A stretch of DNA of 64,000 bases from Crossaster papposus (Eukaryota > Echinodermata > Asteroidea > Velatida > Solasteridae). The stretch is from contig JBAIAA010000865.1 in the NCBI GenBank assembly GCA_037893245.1, positions 744,001 to 808,000 on the forward strand, given 5' to 3'. A program made the position numbers and the translations under genes. How positions within the stretch are numbered: position 1 is the stretch's first letter; each line of letters opens with the position of its first letter. This document shows, piece by piece, positions 63,371 through 64,000 of the stretch. Below the pieces are notes generated by a model. That model was given only the letters and a program-made list of their open reading frames with translations. It was not told where the DNA came from and did no database searches.

Positions 63371-64000
63371 GAAGACAGAGATAGAGTATATCCACGTGTC
63401 TCACTCAGCCTGCTCAGAAGGAACAGCAGAGGTAGAAGACAGAGATAGAGTATATCCACTTGTCTGATCTACACCTCACTCAGCCTGCTCAGAAGGAACA
63501 GCAGAGATAGAAGACAGAAATAGAGTATATCCACGTGTCTGATCTACACCTCACTCAGCCTGCTCAGAAGAAACAGCAGATGTAGAAGACATAGATATAG
63601 TATATCCACGTGTCTCACTCAGCCTGCTTAGAAGGAACAGCAGAGATAGAAGACAGAGATAGAGTATATCCACGTGTCTGATCTACACCTCACTCAGCCT
63701 GCTCAGAAGGAACAGCAGAGGTGGAAGACAGAGATAGAGTTTATCCACGTGTCTCACTCAACATGCTCAGAAGGAACAGCAGAGGTAGAAGACAGAGATA
63801 GAGTATATCCACGTATTTGAACCACACCTCACTCAGCCTGCTCAGAAGGAAGAGCAGAGGTAGAAGACAGAGATAGAGTATATCCACGTGTCTGATATAC
63901 ACCTCACTCAGCCTGCTCAGAAGGAGCAGCAGAGGTAGAAGACAGAGATAGAGTTTATCCACGTGTCTCACTCAACCTGCTCAGAAGGAACAGTAGAGGT
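63371..64000 (+). repeat. Partial C-type HOR copy at the right edge
   Basis: Matches 47051-47680 at offset 16,320 up to the last base of the window (both end cagtagaggt). The HOR is cut by the window edge, so the array continues to the right. Confidence 0.85.

Larger units (their letters stand above)
1..64000 (+). repeat. Tandem satellite array of 64/75-bp monomers filling the window
   Basis: Every part of the window is a head-to-tail copy of one monomer. In order it contains cctgctcagaagg, aacagcagaggtag, aagacagagatagag, tatatccacgtgtct, then either cactcag (64-bp form S) or an 11-bp module plus cactcag (75-bp form L). I saw no inverted monomer and no intervening unique sequence or mobile element. 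Monomers differ from one another by a few substitutions, and the same variants recur in the same order at kilobase spacing, which shows higher-order repeats. Both window edges cut through monomers, so the array is longer than 64 kb. This is typical of eukaryotic satellite DNA homogenised by unequal exchange or replication slippage. I do not recognise the family by name and cannot assign a species. The + strand label is arbitrary and refers to the written orientation. Confidence 0.98.
58692..64000 (+). repeat. Satellite block F (mosaic of B-, D- and C-type pieces, runs off the window)
   Basis: Begins with D-type markers (cagaacgaac, ccttctcagaaagg), continues with B-like series (agaagaaacagcagaag, gatatac, cacagataaattat, tacaagacagag), and ends with the C series starting at CACTTG near 63458. 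I see no sequence other than monomers here. Confidence 0.75.

Noticed and set aside
1..64000. CRISPR array
   Set aside because: Repeat units are directly adjacent and there are no unique spacers; the variable part is an 11-bp module that is itself repeated.
1..64000. Centromeric satellite with a CENP-B box
   Set aside because: I see no match to the CENP-B box core (TTCG...CGGG) and the monomer is not nucleosome-sized; a centromeric role cannot be excluded but nothing in the sequence supports it.
1..64000. TATA-box promoters (gagtatatcc) in every monomer
   Set aside because: The motif is short and weak, has no associated initiator or transcript evidence, and is simply part of the monomer.
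1..64000. Transposon-derived tandem repeat, rRNA spacer or tRNA-derived unit
   Set aside because: No terminal inverted repeats, polymerase III A/B boxes, tRNA fold or rRNA sequence were recognisable in the 64/75-bp monomer.

Overview
The whole window is one uninterrupted tandem satellite (minisatellite-class) array. I found no unique sequence, no credible protein gene, no RNA gene and no transposon in it. All monomers run head to tail in one orientation. There are two main monomer lengths: a 75-bp long form (L) and a 64-bp short form (S). They are the same sequence except that L carries an 11-bp module (gatctacacct) between the conserved cacgtgtct and cactcag elements. At about 70 bp each, the window holds roughly 900 monomers (estimate, not a count). 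Minor length classes of 60, 62, 63, 74 and 76 bp arise from small indels. An array this long, with nested higher-order repeats (HORs), points to a eukaryotic nuclear chromosome, probably heterochromatin such as a pericentromeric, subtelomeric or interstitial block. The species cannot be told from the sequence; I lean towards an animal, with low confidence.

Layout (block limits approximate, judged from diagnostic monomer variants). Block A, 1-7,600: mixed L/S monomers with their own variants (ctgcgcag, cagaatgaac, cagacgtag, and 62-bp monomers lacking 13 bp). Block B, 7,600-15,300: new variants (cagtaggaac, the 76-bp ccttctcagaaagg monomer, gatatac) in overlapping 0.44, 1.8, 2.8, 3.2 and 3.9 kb duplications. 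Block C, 15,300-25,110: a HOR family with periods 834, 1,134 and 1,434 bp, plus a 1.6-kb tandem pair. Block D, 25,110-46,250: larger HORs with offsets 1,347, 1,444, 2,855, 3,809, 4,063 and 4,128 bp. Block E, 46,250-58,692: C-type and D-type HORs interleaved in a roughly 7-kb duplication, each copy with its own internal tandem duplications (1,336, 1,550 and 1,497 bp). Block F, 58,692-64,000: further B-, D- and C-type pieces. The window ends inside a C-type copy, so the array continues beyond both edges.

The features most worth attention are these. Nearly every monomer has a CACGTG (E-box/G-box) core that holds the only CpG of the consensus. The L/S difference is 11 bp, close to one helical turn. 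The + strand is strongly purine-biased throughout. The nested duplications record successive unequal exchanges. The many 60-85-codon reading frames, mostly on the minus strand, are by-products of the 75-bp (25-codon) period and not genes.
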